Below are positions 42,381-51,505 of a stretch of DNA of 64,000 nt, in pieces. Every line of letters begins with the position of its first letter. Position 1 is the first letter of the stretch. The position numbers were made by a program, and so were the translations under genes. A model generated the notes under the pieces. That model was not told the DNA's origin, made no database searches, and saw only the letters and a list, made by a program, of their open reading frames with translations. Location: NCBI GenBank assembly GCA_030647905.1, contig JAUSJA010000026.1, forward strand, positions 186,001 through 250,000, read 5' to 3'. The stretch comes from Gemmatimonadaceae bacterium (GTDB taxonomy: Bacteria > Gemmatimonadota > Gemmatimonadetes > Gemmatimonadales > Gemmatimonadaceae).

Positions 42381-42455
42381 ATGATTCGCCTCTCGGGATG
42401 GCAGCGACATGCGCGATGAATTTACCAGTGGCACGAGCCTTCGGTATCCGGCTTC

Positions 42456-42908
42456 CTAGCGAACCGCGAATGATGGCGTAGCCGCTCGATCTGACGATAC
42501 CGTTCTTCCGTCTTCGCCGAGTAGACCGGTGAATACCACACGGTAGGTGCCGGTGGGCACTCCGGTCGGAATGTCGAAGAGAGTGTTGACCGATGTGCCT
42601 TTGGTGAGAGTCCTCGTCTCCGATGTGCAGGCACCTCCTGCCGTCGGCCACTCGAACGCTACAACCCAGTACTTGTTCACGTCTCTTTCAAGACGACGCT
42701 GGCAGAGGTTGTACTCGAGCGTCTTGTCCGACGCGTTCCTGATTGTCGCTTCGCCGGTGTTGCCCCGGTTGTATGCCTGCCTGTTGATCGTGATCTGGTA
42801 TTCGCGAGGTGAGCCGCCGCCGCGCCCCAGCAGACCGCCGCATCCTCCGAGCGTAACCGTACCCACCGCGAGCGCCACGAGTGTGAAGCGCATTGGCAAC
42901 CGCATCAT
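42456..42908 (-). CDS. Putative lipoprotein with Ig-like fold
   Basis: 150 residues. Signal peptide with lipobox LGGC (~20-23), then Gly-rich linker and a beta-rich domain (YQITINRQAYNRGNTGEATIRN, TGTYRVVFTGLL) with two Cys that could bridge. No family name recognised. Presumably outer or inner membrane anchored. Confidence 0.65.
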   Translation of the reverse strand: MMRLPMRFTLVALAVGTVTLGGCGGLLGRGGGSPREYQITINRQAYNRGNTGEATIRNASDKTLEYNLCQRRLERDVNKYWVVAFEWPTAGGACTSETRTLTKGTSVNTLFDIPTGVPTGTYRVVFTGLLGEDGRTVSSDRAATPSFAVR

Positions 42909-43005
42909 CGCATCCTCCAGTTCGAAGTCACAAACGACTTGATCATAGCAACATTCCCGGTAGCTGGATGCGGCAAGCGATGTGCCGCCTTCTTCGCTGC
43001 TCCAC

Positions 43006-43485
43006 TTACATTGACTGCCTCAACGCCAGAAGCGCTTCCAGCTCTGGGATCTGGTCGAGATCCCGGGCCCGCCCGGCAGCGCGCTTTGCGTCGATCAGTG
43101 AAGGCAGATCGAGAATTCGGAACCGGATATCGAATGCGGATATCTCTATCGACCGCGCGAGACACTTCTCGTAATCGCCCACTCCCTTCACCGTGTCGAA
43201 AACGTCGAGGAACCCTTCCCGGGATGTGAGAGTCATCAAGGGCGTGACACTGAACTGTCGCTCGTCCATGAAGAACGGCAGGCCTCGCTCGATTCCACGC
43301 GGATACGCCTCCCATTCCACCAGCAGCCCGGCAAGCCTTCTCACATTCTGGGGCGAGCTATCGTAGCAGATATCCACGTCGTCGGTCACCCGCCGGGATC
43401 CATGAGCGGCAGCCGCAAGTCCGCCGATCACCACGAACTTCACGCGTGCGGATTCTAGACCCCCTAAAATTGTGGCGAAGCTCAT
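43006..43485 (-). CDS. Nucleotidyltransferase-like TA toxin component
   Basis: 159 residues. KFVVIGGLAAAAHGSRRVTDDVDICYD carries the Asp-x-Asp pair; later RILDLPSLIDAKRAAGRARDLDQIPEL is the family C-terminal helix. It shares one base with the stop of the upstream gene (TGATG). Related in fold, not closely in sequence, to 36.3 and 38.8 kb. Confidence 0.82.
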   Translation of the reverse strand: MSFATILGGLESARVKFVVIGGLAAAAHGSRRVTDDVDICYDSSPQNVRRLAGLLVEWEAYPRGIERGLPFFMDERQFSVTPLMTLTSREGFLDVFDTVKGVGDYEKCLARSIEISAFDIRFRILDLPSLIDAKRAAGRARDLDQIPELEALLALRQSM

Positions 43486-44081
43486 CAGCGGTCTCGAGGC
43501 CTGACAGGCTTCCTCCCTTGCGCCTTCACCACAGTGGCGTTTCTCACTGCGCCAACGAAGCGTGCGTTCTCTTCGAGCCGCTGTAGTCGCTCCGCCGGTG
43601 AATCCCGCAGACCGTCACGGAGCGCGTCCAGATCGACGCCATACTCCTTCGCGCGTGCAAGAACGCCCCGGGTGGTTTCACGCGTCGCTCGTTTCCGGAC
43701 CCCGGATCCCGCTGGACGACCTGGCGTACTCGCTGCTGATGGTCGGCCTCTCTTGCGAGGTCCGGCAAGAGTCAGGGCCGCCGACATCGCCGCGATGTGC
43801 GTGGAATGGTACCGTGCGAGATCCACGGCGATCGAGGCGCTGCCTGACGCGTCACCTCCAAGCCTGACCTCGCGTGTCCAGGGCGGGGACCGCAGAGTCT
43901 CGGTCGCCAATTGGGCGGATCGTGCGAGCGTAAGACCAAGCTCATGATTGAGCACGCGCACGAGACCCAGCCACTGCGCTTCCCGCTGCGTGTGTGAAAG
44001 TCGCCGTCCGAGGAGCCGCCCGGTGTTCTCGACCCACTTTTCATCGGCGTTCACAGCGAGGCTGAACTGATGACGAGTCAT
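43485..44081 (-). CDS. Putative antitoxin of the nucleotidyltransferase
   Basis: 198 residues, not assigned to a named family. N-terminal QFSLAVNADEKWVENTGRLLGRRL and helical REAQWLGLVRVLNHELGL suggest a DNA-binding antitoxin; the middle is Arg/Gly-rich and the end LQRLEENARFVGAVRNA is helical. The operon position and the ACCTAC/GTAGGT palindrome 11 bases upstream support a TA role. Confidence 0.6.
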   Translation of the reverse strand: MTRHQFSLAVNADEKWVENTGRLLGRRLSHTQREAQWLGLVRVLNHELGLTLARSAQLATETLRSPPWTREVRLGGDASGSASIAVDLARYHSTHIAAMSAALTLAGPRKRGRPSAASTPGRPAGSGVRKRATRETTRGVLARAKEYGVDLDALRDGLRDSPAERLQRLEENARFVGAVRNATVVKAQGRKPVRPRDR

Positions 44082-44091
44082 GGTTTAATAT

Positions 44092-44106
44092 ACCTACTTT
44101 GTAGGT
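44092..44106. promoter_or_regulatory. ACCTAC-TTT-GTAGGT palindrome
   Basis: A perfect 6-bp inverted repeat with a 3-bp spacer upstream of the 44081 gene, in an AT-rich stretch. Likely operator of the nucleotidyltransferase pair. Confidence 0.65.
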
Positions 44107-44145
44107 GATATTTCCACGCCTCTTGAGACGGCAGCTGAAGTCTCA

Positions 44146-44180
44146 GTCCCTGGCCCGAAGATACTGTTCGGGCCAGGGAC
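44146..44180 (-). terminator. Long GC hairpin after the membrane protein gene
   Basis: About 14-15 bp perfect stem (GTCCCTGGCCCGAA and its inverse) with a ~6-base loop, 16 bp downstream of the 44197 stop. It lacks a T-run, so it may act with Rho or protect the mRNA end. Confidence 0.65.
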
Positions 44181-44196
44181 CTTCTGACACTCATCC

Positions 44197-44643
44197 TTAC
44201 GCGGTAGCCCCTTCCTCTGAGTAGAGGGCCGCGCCGGCAACCGCCGCGAGCAGAAGCGCCACCAGCCAGAGACCCCCGGACGTCCACCATAGACCGGACG
44301 ACATTATCCCCATCTGCATGTAGCTCGCAGTGGTGATGAGACCGAACACCCAGAACGCTATCGCCACGTACGCGGCAGTCTTCGGGCCTGCCCCAAATCG
44401 CGGACGTACCGCCGCATACATCCATACAACCAGGAACCCCACGATGAAATACATGAGGAGGTAGGTCGCGAGCTGGCTTCCGCTCATGTCTGCCATCTGG
44501 TCACCCAGTCCTGCCTTGAACGCGTTCGCCTCCGCGGCCATTCGAGCGCCCAGGATGACGTGGTACGAGAGATAGTCGATCACGTTGAGGACGATGCCGG
44601 CGACGAAGCCGCCGATCAGAACTTTCTCCCTGTTGATGGCCAT
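44197..44643 (-). CDS. Four-span membrane protein
   Basis: 148 residues from ATG 44643. Hydrophobic helices around VLIGGFVAGIVLNVIDYLSYHVIL, YLLMYFIVGFLVVWMY, AYVAIAFWVFGLIT and GLWLVALLLAAVAGAAL. No catalytic motif; similar small proteins occur in soil bacteria without assigned function. Confidence 0.7.
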   Translation of the reverse strand: MAINREKVLIGGFVAGIVLNVIDYLSYHVILGARMAAEANAFKAGLGDQMADMSGSQLATYLLMYFIVGFLVVWMYAAVRPRFGAGPKTAAYVAIAFWVFGLITTASYMQMGIMSSGLWWTSGGLWLVALLLAAVAGAALYSEEGATA

Positions 44644-44904
44644 GCTGTGGCTCCGTTGAAAAGGGTGAACGCGGGACAGCAAACGCACGACAATAGTAGG
44701 GTCTCCGGCAGTGGCGGAAAAGAGCAGATTCCGGTCGGCCGTCCCTCAAGCTGGCGACCCGAAACGACCGATCCGGAACGGGGAGAGATCGAAGCGCAAC
44801 CGGCCACCCGTGAGACGCCCTGCCGGGCTCCTTGCCGACCAGAGCCGGTTGGTGCATGGTACCAGCGAGCAGGAGAGGTCGGTTCGCTTCACTCATGGCT
44901 GGCA

Positions 44905-45771
44905 ATGCCGCACTGCGCACCTTCGGTAAGACCGTCAGACGACGAGTTGGATCTCTTCGGCATCACGCACCAGGGAAAGGTGCGGGCCGAGAACCAGGAT
45001 CATTTCCTCGTTTCGACCGTCCATCCGCATGTCGTCATCCATAGCACGAGCCTGCCGACCACCGACCGGTTGCCCTTACTCGGTACCCGGCTGGCGACGG
45101 TACTCGTACTTGCCGATGGCGTTGGAGGAGCAGCCGCGGGCAGTGAAGCCGCCCGTCTTGCGACTGAGGCGGTCATGCGCTACGTGTCGTGCACTCTCCG
45201 CTCTTACCACACTGCCGGCTCGGCGACGGACACGGAATTCCTTGCCTCGCTCAATGCCGCTGCCCTCGAGGCGCACGATGCCGTACGCGCGCAGGCTGCG
45301 CTTCGAGAAGACCACAAGCAGATGGCGACCACGCTCACTGTTGGCATCGCCGTCTGGCCGTGGATGTATATCGTTCAGGTGGGTGACAGCCGCGCCTATT
45401 TCTATTCCGAAGGCGAGTTGCGGCAGGTGACGCACGATCAGACAATCGGGCAGGCCCTCGTGGATCAGGGACTGATGCCCCCTGAGCGCCTTGCGGCGTC
45501 GCCATTCAAGCACGTGCTCTCGAGCGCGATCGGCGCTGACGAAGCGCTGCCCGACGTAATACGACTCGACATCAGCGAGCGCGGATCGCTGATTCTTCTC
45601 TGCAGCGACGGCCTCACCAAGCATGTCGCCGACGACGAGATCGCCGCCGCTATCCGGAACATGAAGTCGTCCGAGCAGCTGGTGAAGGATCTGCTCGATC
45701 TCGCACTCGAGCGCGGCGGATCTGACAACATCACGATCATCGCCGGGCGTGCGCCGCTGCGAAAGGACTGA
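44905..45771 (+). CDS. PP2C-type Ser/Thr protein phosphatase
   Basis: 288 residues from ATG 44905. Motifs: GKVRAENQDHFLV, LADGVGGAAAGSEAA (metal Asp), ATTLTVGI, VGDSRAYFY, LLCSDGLTKHV and GGSDNITII. All metal-binding Asp are present. It should reverse the action of Hanks-type kinases such as 39.1 kb. It converges with the WYL pseudogene, overlapping by 35 bp. Confidence 0.92.
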   Translation: MPHCAPSVRPSDDELDLFGITHQGKVRAENQDHFLVSTVHPHVVIHSTSLPTTDRLPLLGTRLATVLVLADGVGGAAAGSEAARLATEAVMRYVSCTLRSYHTAGSATDTEFLASLNAAALEAHDAVRAQAALREDHKQMATTLTVGIAVWPWMYIVQVGDSRAYFYSEGELRQVTHDQTIGQALVDQGLMPPERLAASPFKHVLSSAIGADEALPDVIRLDISERGSLILLCSDGLTKHVADDEIAAAIRNMKSSEQLVKDLLDLALERGGSDNITIIAGRAPLRKD

Positions 45772-46887
45772 CCTGGCGGATCGCATCGAGCCGCCTTATC
45801 ACGTCTTCCCTCAACGACTGCGGCTCCAGCACTTCCGCATCCGGCCCGTACTGAAGCACGTGACGCACTCCCCACTCCGCGTCCGCCAGCGGATGCTCTA
45901 TCGTGAGTGAGCCATCCGCATCTGGTTGCATCCCCTCTCTCTCGGCAATCCACCGTGCGACCTTCGCCGAGTAGCGCACCTTCATGCCCGACTGCGCGGC
46001 ATCCACTTGCAGTCCCTTCCCTTTCGCAGCTCGGTCAGAAACGGCAATCCGTCACTCGGTGCAAGCTCGGCGTAGCGTTGTCCCGCTTCTTCGTGGTCCG
46101 GCGGCAGTTTTGCGATCACCTTCCGCAGCCGATCGCGCGCGCGATCTATTGTCACGGTCTCATCCGGAGGACGTTCGGCGCGCAGCATCGCCAGGCCAAG
46201 CTCGAGTGCGCAGAGCTCGTGAATCGTGAGACCCATCGGGCGAAAGTTGCGGAGCTCCAGGCGGTCAGGATCGCGGCCCGCGACATACCAGTGTGAGCTG
46301 AGGAAGAAGAGACCGTACGGCTCGATCGTTCTGCGACTGCTCTTGTCCGTCGCCATCGTGCGGTAATCGAACGTCACCGACTTCCGCCGGGTGAGGGCGT
46401 CGTTCATGGCTTCGAATACGCTATCGCGTGGAGCGGCAGCGTGGACGGCTCGCTCCGGGTCGGACACCGACTCGACGTCCCGGAGAGGGAGATCGAACGC
46501 GAGCTTTCGAATCGCGGAGTCCACTTCTTCCGTGAGAACAGGGTCGCCAAGTGCGCGGTAGCCGTACTTGTCGGGCTTGCGGCGTTGCGACGCGCCTTTG
46601 CCTTCGCGAGCCAGGGAGAGGTACGGGAGATAGAAGCCCTTCTTCTCGAGGCGGTAGCCGGTGGCCTCGCCGTCCTCGATCTGCTGCGTCTCGATCGCTA
46701 TGCCGAACGAGCGCAGCTCATCCTTGTCGCGCTCGAACATGCGCATAAGGGCGTCTTTCTTCTTCGAGGAATCCAGATAGCCGGGGATGTCCCGCGCGAG
46801 ATCGTCGAACGTTGCCGGGTAGTGGCGGCGAAGGAGCGCGGCGAGGAGGTCAGTCCAGCGTTGAAGCTTTGAGGCACGGGGAGACAT
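45737..46887 (-). pseudogene. Collapsed PafB-PafC (WYL) regulator pair
   Basis: The N-terminal ~190 codons are PafB-like: LLAALLRRHYPATFDDLARDIPGY (HTH) and VTFDYRTM ... TIEPYGLFFLSSHWYVAGRD (WYL). At LELRNF it switches to the mid part of a PafC (RPMGLTIHELCALELGLAML). Then at PFLTEL it jumps, with a frameshift, to the PafC end (KVRYSAKVARWIAEREG ... VRHVLQYGPDAEVLEP). Two deletions thus removed the PafB end plus PafC start, and the PafC WYL core. It complements the copy at 15.2-16.3 kb, where PafC is intact and PafB is cut. Confidence 0.85.
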
Positions 46888-46947
46888 GAGGATTCAATCT
46901 TAGAGTACCCTCTGACATGCCGCCACACTCACACCTCACGTTCTCCG

Positions 46948-47310
46948 TCACTCCTCCCCCTCCGCCGCCCAGTGGAACCGGTGAAGCCCACGATGCATCA
47001 CCGGCGCAATCATGATTCCAACCACTACGATGACCACGAGCCCCGCATACAGCGCGTACGTCCCCGCGAACACCTTCCCCTGCTCGGTGAGCTCCGTCTT
47101 CACGGGGCCCATTCCGCCCAGAAGCATCGTGGTATTGAGATAGGCGTCCCGCCAGTTCATGGACTCGTAATGGTGATAACCCACCATTCCCGCACCCAGC
47201 GACACTACGACGATCACCTGAGCCACAATCGCGTGCGTCACCAGCCGCAACAGAAACCGCGATCGCGAAATGGGTCGCTGCCTCCGGTGCTCGTAGCCAA
47301 GCGGATTCAT
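46948..47310 (-). CDS. Two-span membrane protein
   Basis: 120 residues. A basic N-terminus, hydrophobic helix AIVAQVIVVVSLGAGMVGYHHY, an extracytoplasmic loop and helix LYAGLVVIVVVGIMIAPVM, ending HRFHWAAEGEE. Reminiscent of small potassium-channel-like membrane proteins but without a selectivity filter. Function unknown. Confidence 0.65.
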   Translation of the reverse strand: MNPLGYEHRRQRPISRSRFLLRLVTHAIVAQVIVVVSLGAGMVGYHHYESMNWRDAYLNTTMLLGGMGPVKTELTEQGKVFAGTYALYAGLVVIVVVGIMIAPVMHRGLHRFHWAAEGEE

Positions 47311-47382
47311 CCATGTCTCCGTTCAATTGGGCAAATGCAAAAAAACCCACCGTCTATATGTCTATATGACGGTAGGCCTTCG

Positions 47383-47463
47383 CGACGCTTTAGGCGAGTT
47401 CCGTTTACGCTGCGCTCGCCAAGCTGTTCTTCAAAGCGCGCAACACACCCGATTTATAACGGG
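47383..47463. repeat. 81-bp structured repeat, copy B
   Basis: Same layout and length as 31408-31488: GCTTT/AAAGC, GGCGAG/CTCGCC, CCCG-8-CGGG. A short hairpin CCGTC/GACGG with two TCTATATG repeats precedes it (47350-47372). Confidence 0.65.
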
Positions 47464-47523
47464 TCGGACAATTCAGTTATGAACTAAAACTAGTCGGGTA
47501 CCCCGGCCGGGTCAAGACGCATT

Positions 47524-48309
47524 TCACTCGACTTCCGAAGAGAACGTCACCGGATCCTGCCGATAGAATTTCTGGAGCTCGGCATAGAGCTCCGGGTGCG
47601 TCGTCCTGAGCGCGCGCGGCCGCTCGAAGAACGCCTCCGTCGCGACAGCGAAGAACTCGGTAGGATTTGTTGCGCCGTACGTATCGAGAAGAGTCGGCAT
47701 GCCCGACTCTTCGGCATGCCGGAGCGCCGTAAACTCCGCGCTCATTACCCTTCCCCACGCGAGATACCCGGCGTGTGTGTCGAGATCCGGAGTTCCGTCC
47801 GCGCTCCTGTTCTCGAAATCGAGTTGATGCGCAAACTCGTGCAGCACCACATTCTGGCCGTCGCTCGGATCGCGCGCACCGCGGCTCGCTGCATCCCACG
47901 CAAGCACCAGCGCGCGGAGCTCACGCGCCGTATGCCCGAGCCGGTCCTCCGGCCCGTCCTCCCAGATGCCACCTCCGATGTACCGCTCGCCATCTTCCCG
48001 GTAACCACTGGGATAGACGAGAACCGACTTCAGGTGTGGGTAGTAGTCAGTCTCACGATGCAGGAGTAGCAGGCACGCCTGGGCCGCGATCGTGACTCGG
48101 ATCTCATCCGTGAGCTCCAGCCCGCCGCACCCCTCGAAGTGCTTCTCGTCGAGGAATACCTGGACGTGGCCGAGCAGCTCAGCGCGATCCTCCGGCGGCA
48201 AGCGCAGGAATACGACGACGTTCCGCTCGAGAATCGCGCGCCACACCGCCGGGAACGGTCGGGCACGGATTCCAGCGCGCCGACGTCCAGCTCCGAGACC
48301 GAATGCCAT
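47524..48309 (-). CDS. mtfA: MtfA-type zinc peptidase
   Basis: 261 residues. Gluzincin motif VVLHEFAHQLDFENR (HExxH plus following region), with preceding LVLAWDAA and upstream ITDEI-like region; downstream FFERP. MtfA binds the glucose-PTS repressor Mlc and has aminopeptidase activity in E. coli. Here no PTS gene is seen nearby. Confidence 0.9.
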   Translation of the reverse strand: MAFGLGAGRRRAGIRARPFPAVWRAILERNVVVFLRLPPEDRAELLGHVQVFLDEKHFEGCGGLELTDEIRVTIAAQACLLLLHRETDYYPHLKSVLVYPSGYREDGERYIGGGIWEDGPEDRLGHTARELRALVLAWDAASRGARDPSDGQNVVLHEFAHQLDFENRSADGTPDLDTHAGYLAWGRVMSAEFTALRHAEESGMPTLLDTYGATNPTEFFAVATEAFFERPRALRTTHPELYAELQKFYRQDPVTFSSEVE

Positions 48310-48395
48310 GCGAGCAATTTACCCGCTCGGCACGACAGACGAAGGACATGGATCGCGATTGGACTTTCGACATCTCCGCTCGGAGATTTCTCTTC

Positions 48396-49460
48396 ATGAA
48401 ACCCGAGCTCGGAATAATCGAGGGATTCTACGGAAAGCCGTGGACGTGGGAAGCGCGTGCGGAAACCGTGTCGTTCCTCGCACCGCACGGCTATCGCTTC
48501 TACCTCTACGCACCGAAGGCCGACCCGTTCCTCCGTCGGCGGTGGCAGGAATCACATCCCGACCATATCGCTCTGAAACTCGAAGCGCTTGCCACACACT
48601 GCCGTGAAAACGGTGTGCGCTTCGGTGTCGGACTCAGCCCGTACGAGCTCTTCAACAACTTCGACGACCCGGCGCGAGATTCACTCGCCCGCAAGCTCGC
48701 CTTCTTCGACGACATCGGCGTCGAGGACCTTGCCATCCTCTTCGATGACATGCGTGGCGACGTTCCCGATCTCGCCACGCGGCAAACGGACATCGTACAC
48801 TGGTGCGTCACGCGCACCACGGCGACACGGGTCATCGTCTGCCCCAGCTACTACTCCGACGATCCCATCCTCGACCGCGTCTTTGGCAATCGCCCCGACA
48901 ACTATGCCGAGGATCTCGGCGAGTTGCTCGACTCGACGATCGAGATCATGTGGACTGGAGAGGAAGTCATTTCGCGACAGTACTCACCCGGGCATCTCGC
49001 GCGCGTAACCGGGCAGCTTGGACGAAAGCCGTTCATCTGGGATAACTACCCCGTCAACGACGGTCAACGGATGTCGCAGTACCTTCACTTGCGCGGATTC
49101 ACGGGACGCCCGGCTGCGATGGCCGACCATATCGCTGCCCACGGTATCAACCCGGCACTCCAGCCCACGCTCAACCGCATCCCCGCGCTCACCCTGTCCG
49201 ACAGCTACCGGCTCGGCAACGCATACGAGTACTGTGAATCATTCAGACGCGCATGCGTGGACGTGCTCGGCGAAGATCTTGGCATGCGCGTACGCGAAGA
49301 CCTGCTCACGCTCCAGGACATCGGCCTCGACCGGCTCGGCGAAAAAGAACGACTCCTTCGCGAGCGATACGAAGGAGTCGAGCACAATGGAGCACGAGAG
49401 ATCATCGCCTGGTTGAACGGCGAATACCGCATCACCGACGAGATCGTTCAGACTCAATAG
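48396..49460 (+). CDS. GH84-type beta-N-acetylglucosaminidase
   Basis: 354 residues from ATG 48396; in-frame ATGs at 48303 and 48348 are possible but overlap the divergent mtfA. IIEGFYGKPWTWEAR is the start of the family barrel, and LAILFDDMRGD has the Asp-Asp catalytic pair that uses substrate-assisted hydrolysis. WTGEEVISRQYSP and FIWDNYPVND follow the usual active-site strands. It would remove GlcNAc from glycans or glycoproteins; without a signal peptide it may act in the cytoplasm. Confidence 0.9.
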   Translation: MKPELGIIEGFYGKPWTWEARAETVSFLAPHGYRFYLYAPKADPFLRRRWQESHPDHIALKLEALATHCRENGVRFGVGLSPYELFNNFDDPARDSLARKLAFFDDIGVEDLAILFDDMRGDVPDLATRQTDIVHWCVTRTTATRVIVCPSYYSDDPILDRVFGNRPDNYAEDLGELLDSTIEIMWTGEEVISRQYSPGHLARVTGQLGRKPFIWDNYPVNDGQRMSQYLHLRGFTGRPAAMADHIAAHGINPALQPTLNRIPALTLSDSYRLGNAYEYCESFRRACVDVLGEDLGMRVREDLLTLQDIGLDRLGEKERLLRERYEGVEHNGAREIIAWLNGEYRITDEIVQTQ

Positions 49461-49477
49461 CGACTTCGGCCGCTGTG

Positions 49478-50215
49478 CTATCCTTTCTTTCCCCTGCCGG
49501 GGTTCGTCGTGGGGCGCGTTCCCTTGCCGCCGTTGGCTGGGACACCCGCGGGAGGTCCGCCGGCCGGACGACCGGCGACACCAGCTCCGGCTCCCACGCC
49601 TGTGCCCGCCGTCGCAGGCCGTCCGGTGGTTGTCGGTTTCCGCGACTGTCCCATCGCCGCCTGATCAGGGAGACTGGCCAGCTTGCCCAGCTCCGCATCG
49701 CTCGCGCGCGCCTGAAGCTTCTCCAATACCCGTGCCAGCGCATCGTCGGATGGCAGCCCGCGATCCACGAGACTGCCGATCACGAACAGTGGAACGGCGA
49801 GTGACCGTCCCGAAGGTGCGCCCTTCGCCAGCGCGCTCACCGCGGCTCCATCCACTCCCTTTCGCAGAGCTTCCGCACCCGCTTCGACTTCGTCGCCATT
49901 TGAGCGTCCGCGTTCCCTGTCGAGCGCATCCTTCGCTTTCTCCATCCGCTCTTCCTGCTGCATGATGGACTTTGCGATGGCCTTCGGATCCACTCCCTTG
50001 GCCGCGAACTTCAGAGCCCGCTGTTCGAGTGCCTGTGCCGGGAGACTCCGCGCCCTCGCATCCGCGATCGTCGCCAATACCTGCGCCGCAACATCGGGTG
50101 GAAGAACTTCACGCAGCCGGTCCGAAGGATCCTTCGCCGGCGTCTGAGCTGCCACGCTGCCCGCCATGAATGCGATCGCGGCTGCCAGCACAGTAATCAT
50201 TCGCTTGTGTGTCAT
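49478..50215 (-). CDS. Secreted helical protein with Gly/Pro-rich tail
   Basis: 245 residues. Signal peptide ending GSVAAQ (~18-24), helices rich in Ala/Glu/Arg (DPKAIAKSIMQQEERMEKAKDAL), then a low-complexity Gly/Ala/Pro/Thr tail and basic end. No family recognised. Convergent with GH84. Confidence 0.65.
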   Translation of the reverse strand: MTHKRMITVLAAAIAFMAGSVAAQTPAKDPSDRLREVLPPDVAAQVLATIADARARSLPAQALEQRALKFAAKGVDPKAIAKSIMQQEERMEKAKDALDRERGRSNGDEVEAGAEALRKGVDGAAVSALAKGAPSGRSLAVPLFVIGSLVDRGLPSDDALARVLEKLQARASDAELGKLASLPDQAAMGQSRKPTTTGRPATAGTGVGAGAGVAGRPAGGPPAGVPANGGKGTRPTTNPGRGKKG

Positions 50216-50326
50216 TGCATTTACCTCGACTGAGAAACACTGCCGTACTTCTTTCCTTGCAATAGACTCCGGGAAACGGACGCCGGGTCACATCAATTTC
50301 GGTTTCACCGCTGCCCTGCCGCGCGG

Positions 50327-51505
50327 CTAGCGCACGATCAGTATTCCCACCGATCCGCCGAATTCATCCCGACTGCTCGCGAGTCCGGACGGTACGAGCC
50401 ACTGGCCGCCGTCCACACGAACGTTGATCTCGTGCATGCCGGACCCGATGGGAAGCAACACACTCCACTGTCCACTTCCGTCGCTTGTGAGAGGAACCGG
50501 CTTCCAGTCCGTGAAATCGCCCGCGATCTCTACACTCCGCTTCGCGACGGCATCTACTGTGATCGTCCTCATGCCCGCGCTCACGCTGGAGATCCGGAGC
50601 TCGCGCACCTCCGCGCGGGATGGCATCGCGATTTCAGGATCTGCTGTGATCAGCGAAGCTCGCGATTCCGCGGCAGAGGTCCGGGCCCGTACGGACGAGA
50701 ATCTCAATCCCAGCGAAGCGAATCGCCCGCCCGGGAATCCCTGCGTAAAATCCACGGGATACATCCCGCCGCTTCCGACGATTCCAACGGACCGCGTCAG
50801 CCACACCGTAGCGCGAGCACTGCCCCAACCCTTGGCCGACCCCCCAATCGTTGGAAGCCTGTCGCCACTGCGAAAACCGGCGGTTGCGCTCAACTCAAGA
50901 CGAGGGCCGGCCATGTTGTACTCCAGCTGCGAATCGGAGTAGCGAATGGAATCCTCCACGACGACGGGAGTGAATGTCGCCGTGATATACGAATCGGAGA
51001 TACGCGCCCACGCGCCGGCTTCGCCCTGCCGTACACTTCGCCAGACGGCTCCATCCCATGCTGCACCAAGCCCACCTCCTGCCCACACACCTCCAGCTTC
51101 GCCGAGGAGATGGAGCCGGCCGATACCGAGAGTCTGCGTCGTTCTGCCGCCGTCCTGGTGTGCGCTGCCGCCGAAGAAACCCGCCACCTCGGCCGCCAGT
51201 GGTCCCGAGCGGGGAGTGAATACAGAGCCGGCAACCGTTCCCTGTCCACTCCATTCGCCGGACGAAAACTGCGAGTACGTCGCGGCCGCGCCGAGCGTCG
51301 CGTTGCCGGATTCGATCCGGAGTGATGGTGTGAGCGCGGCCGCCGTGGCATCAACGCTGTCGGCGTAACGCATCTTGACCGCACCGGCTTCGATGCCGCC
51401 GCTCACAACCTGCGCGCCCGCCACCGGCCGGCCCGTTATTCCGACAAGGAGAGAGACGAACGCCAGGCGTCCGATCACACCGTTACGAGTGAATCGTGAT
51501 CTCAA
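50327..51505 (-). CDS. Exported beta-barrel-like protein with C-terminal CBM48-like domain
   Basis: About 392 residues from TTG 51505, whose TGA overlap with the upstream gene (TTGA) gives a good signal peptide. The body has alternating beta strands with Gly/Ser turns, like an outer-membrane or autotransporter barrel. The last ~85 residues (SVEIAGDFTDWKPVPLTSDGSGQW ... GMHEINVRVDGG) are an E-set/AMPK-beta glycogen-binding fold. Third gene of the ECF operon. Role: probably surface carbohydrate or envelope sensing. Confidence 0.75.
   Translation of the reverse strand: MRSRFTRNGVIGRLAFVSLLVGITGRPVAGAQVVSGGIEAGAVKMRYADSVDATAAALTPSLRIESGNATLGAAATYSQFSSGEWSGQGTVAGSVFTPRSGPLAAEVAGFFGGSAHQDGGRTTQTLGIGRLHLLGEAGGVWAGGGLGAAWDGAVWRSVRQGEAGAWARISDSYITATFTPVVVEDSIRYSDSQLEYNMAGPRLELSATAGFRSGDRLPTIGGSAKGWGSARATVWLTRSVGIVGSGGMYPVDFTQGFPGGRFASLGLRFSSVRARTSAAESRASLITADPEIAMPSRAEVRELRISSVSAGMRTITVDAVAKRSVEIAGDFTDWKPVPLTSDGSGQWSVLLPIGSGMHEINVRVDGGQWLVPSGLASSRDEFGGSVGILIVR

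Noticed and set aside
39199-42419. Long plus-strand open frames opposite the kinase and glutamate dehydrogenase genes
   Set aside because: They mirror GC-rich coding sequence on the minus strand, where all family motifs are found; their translations are Arg/His-rich without any domain.
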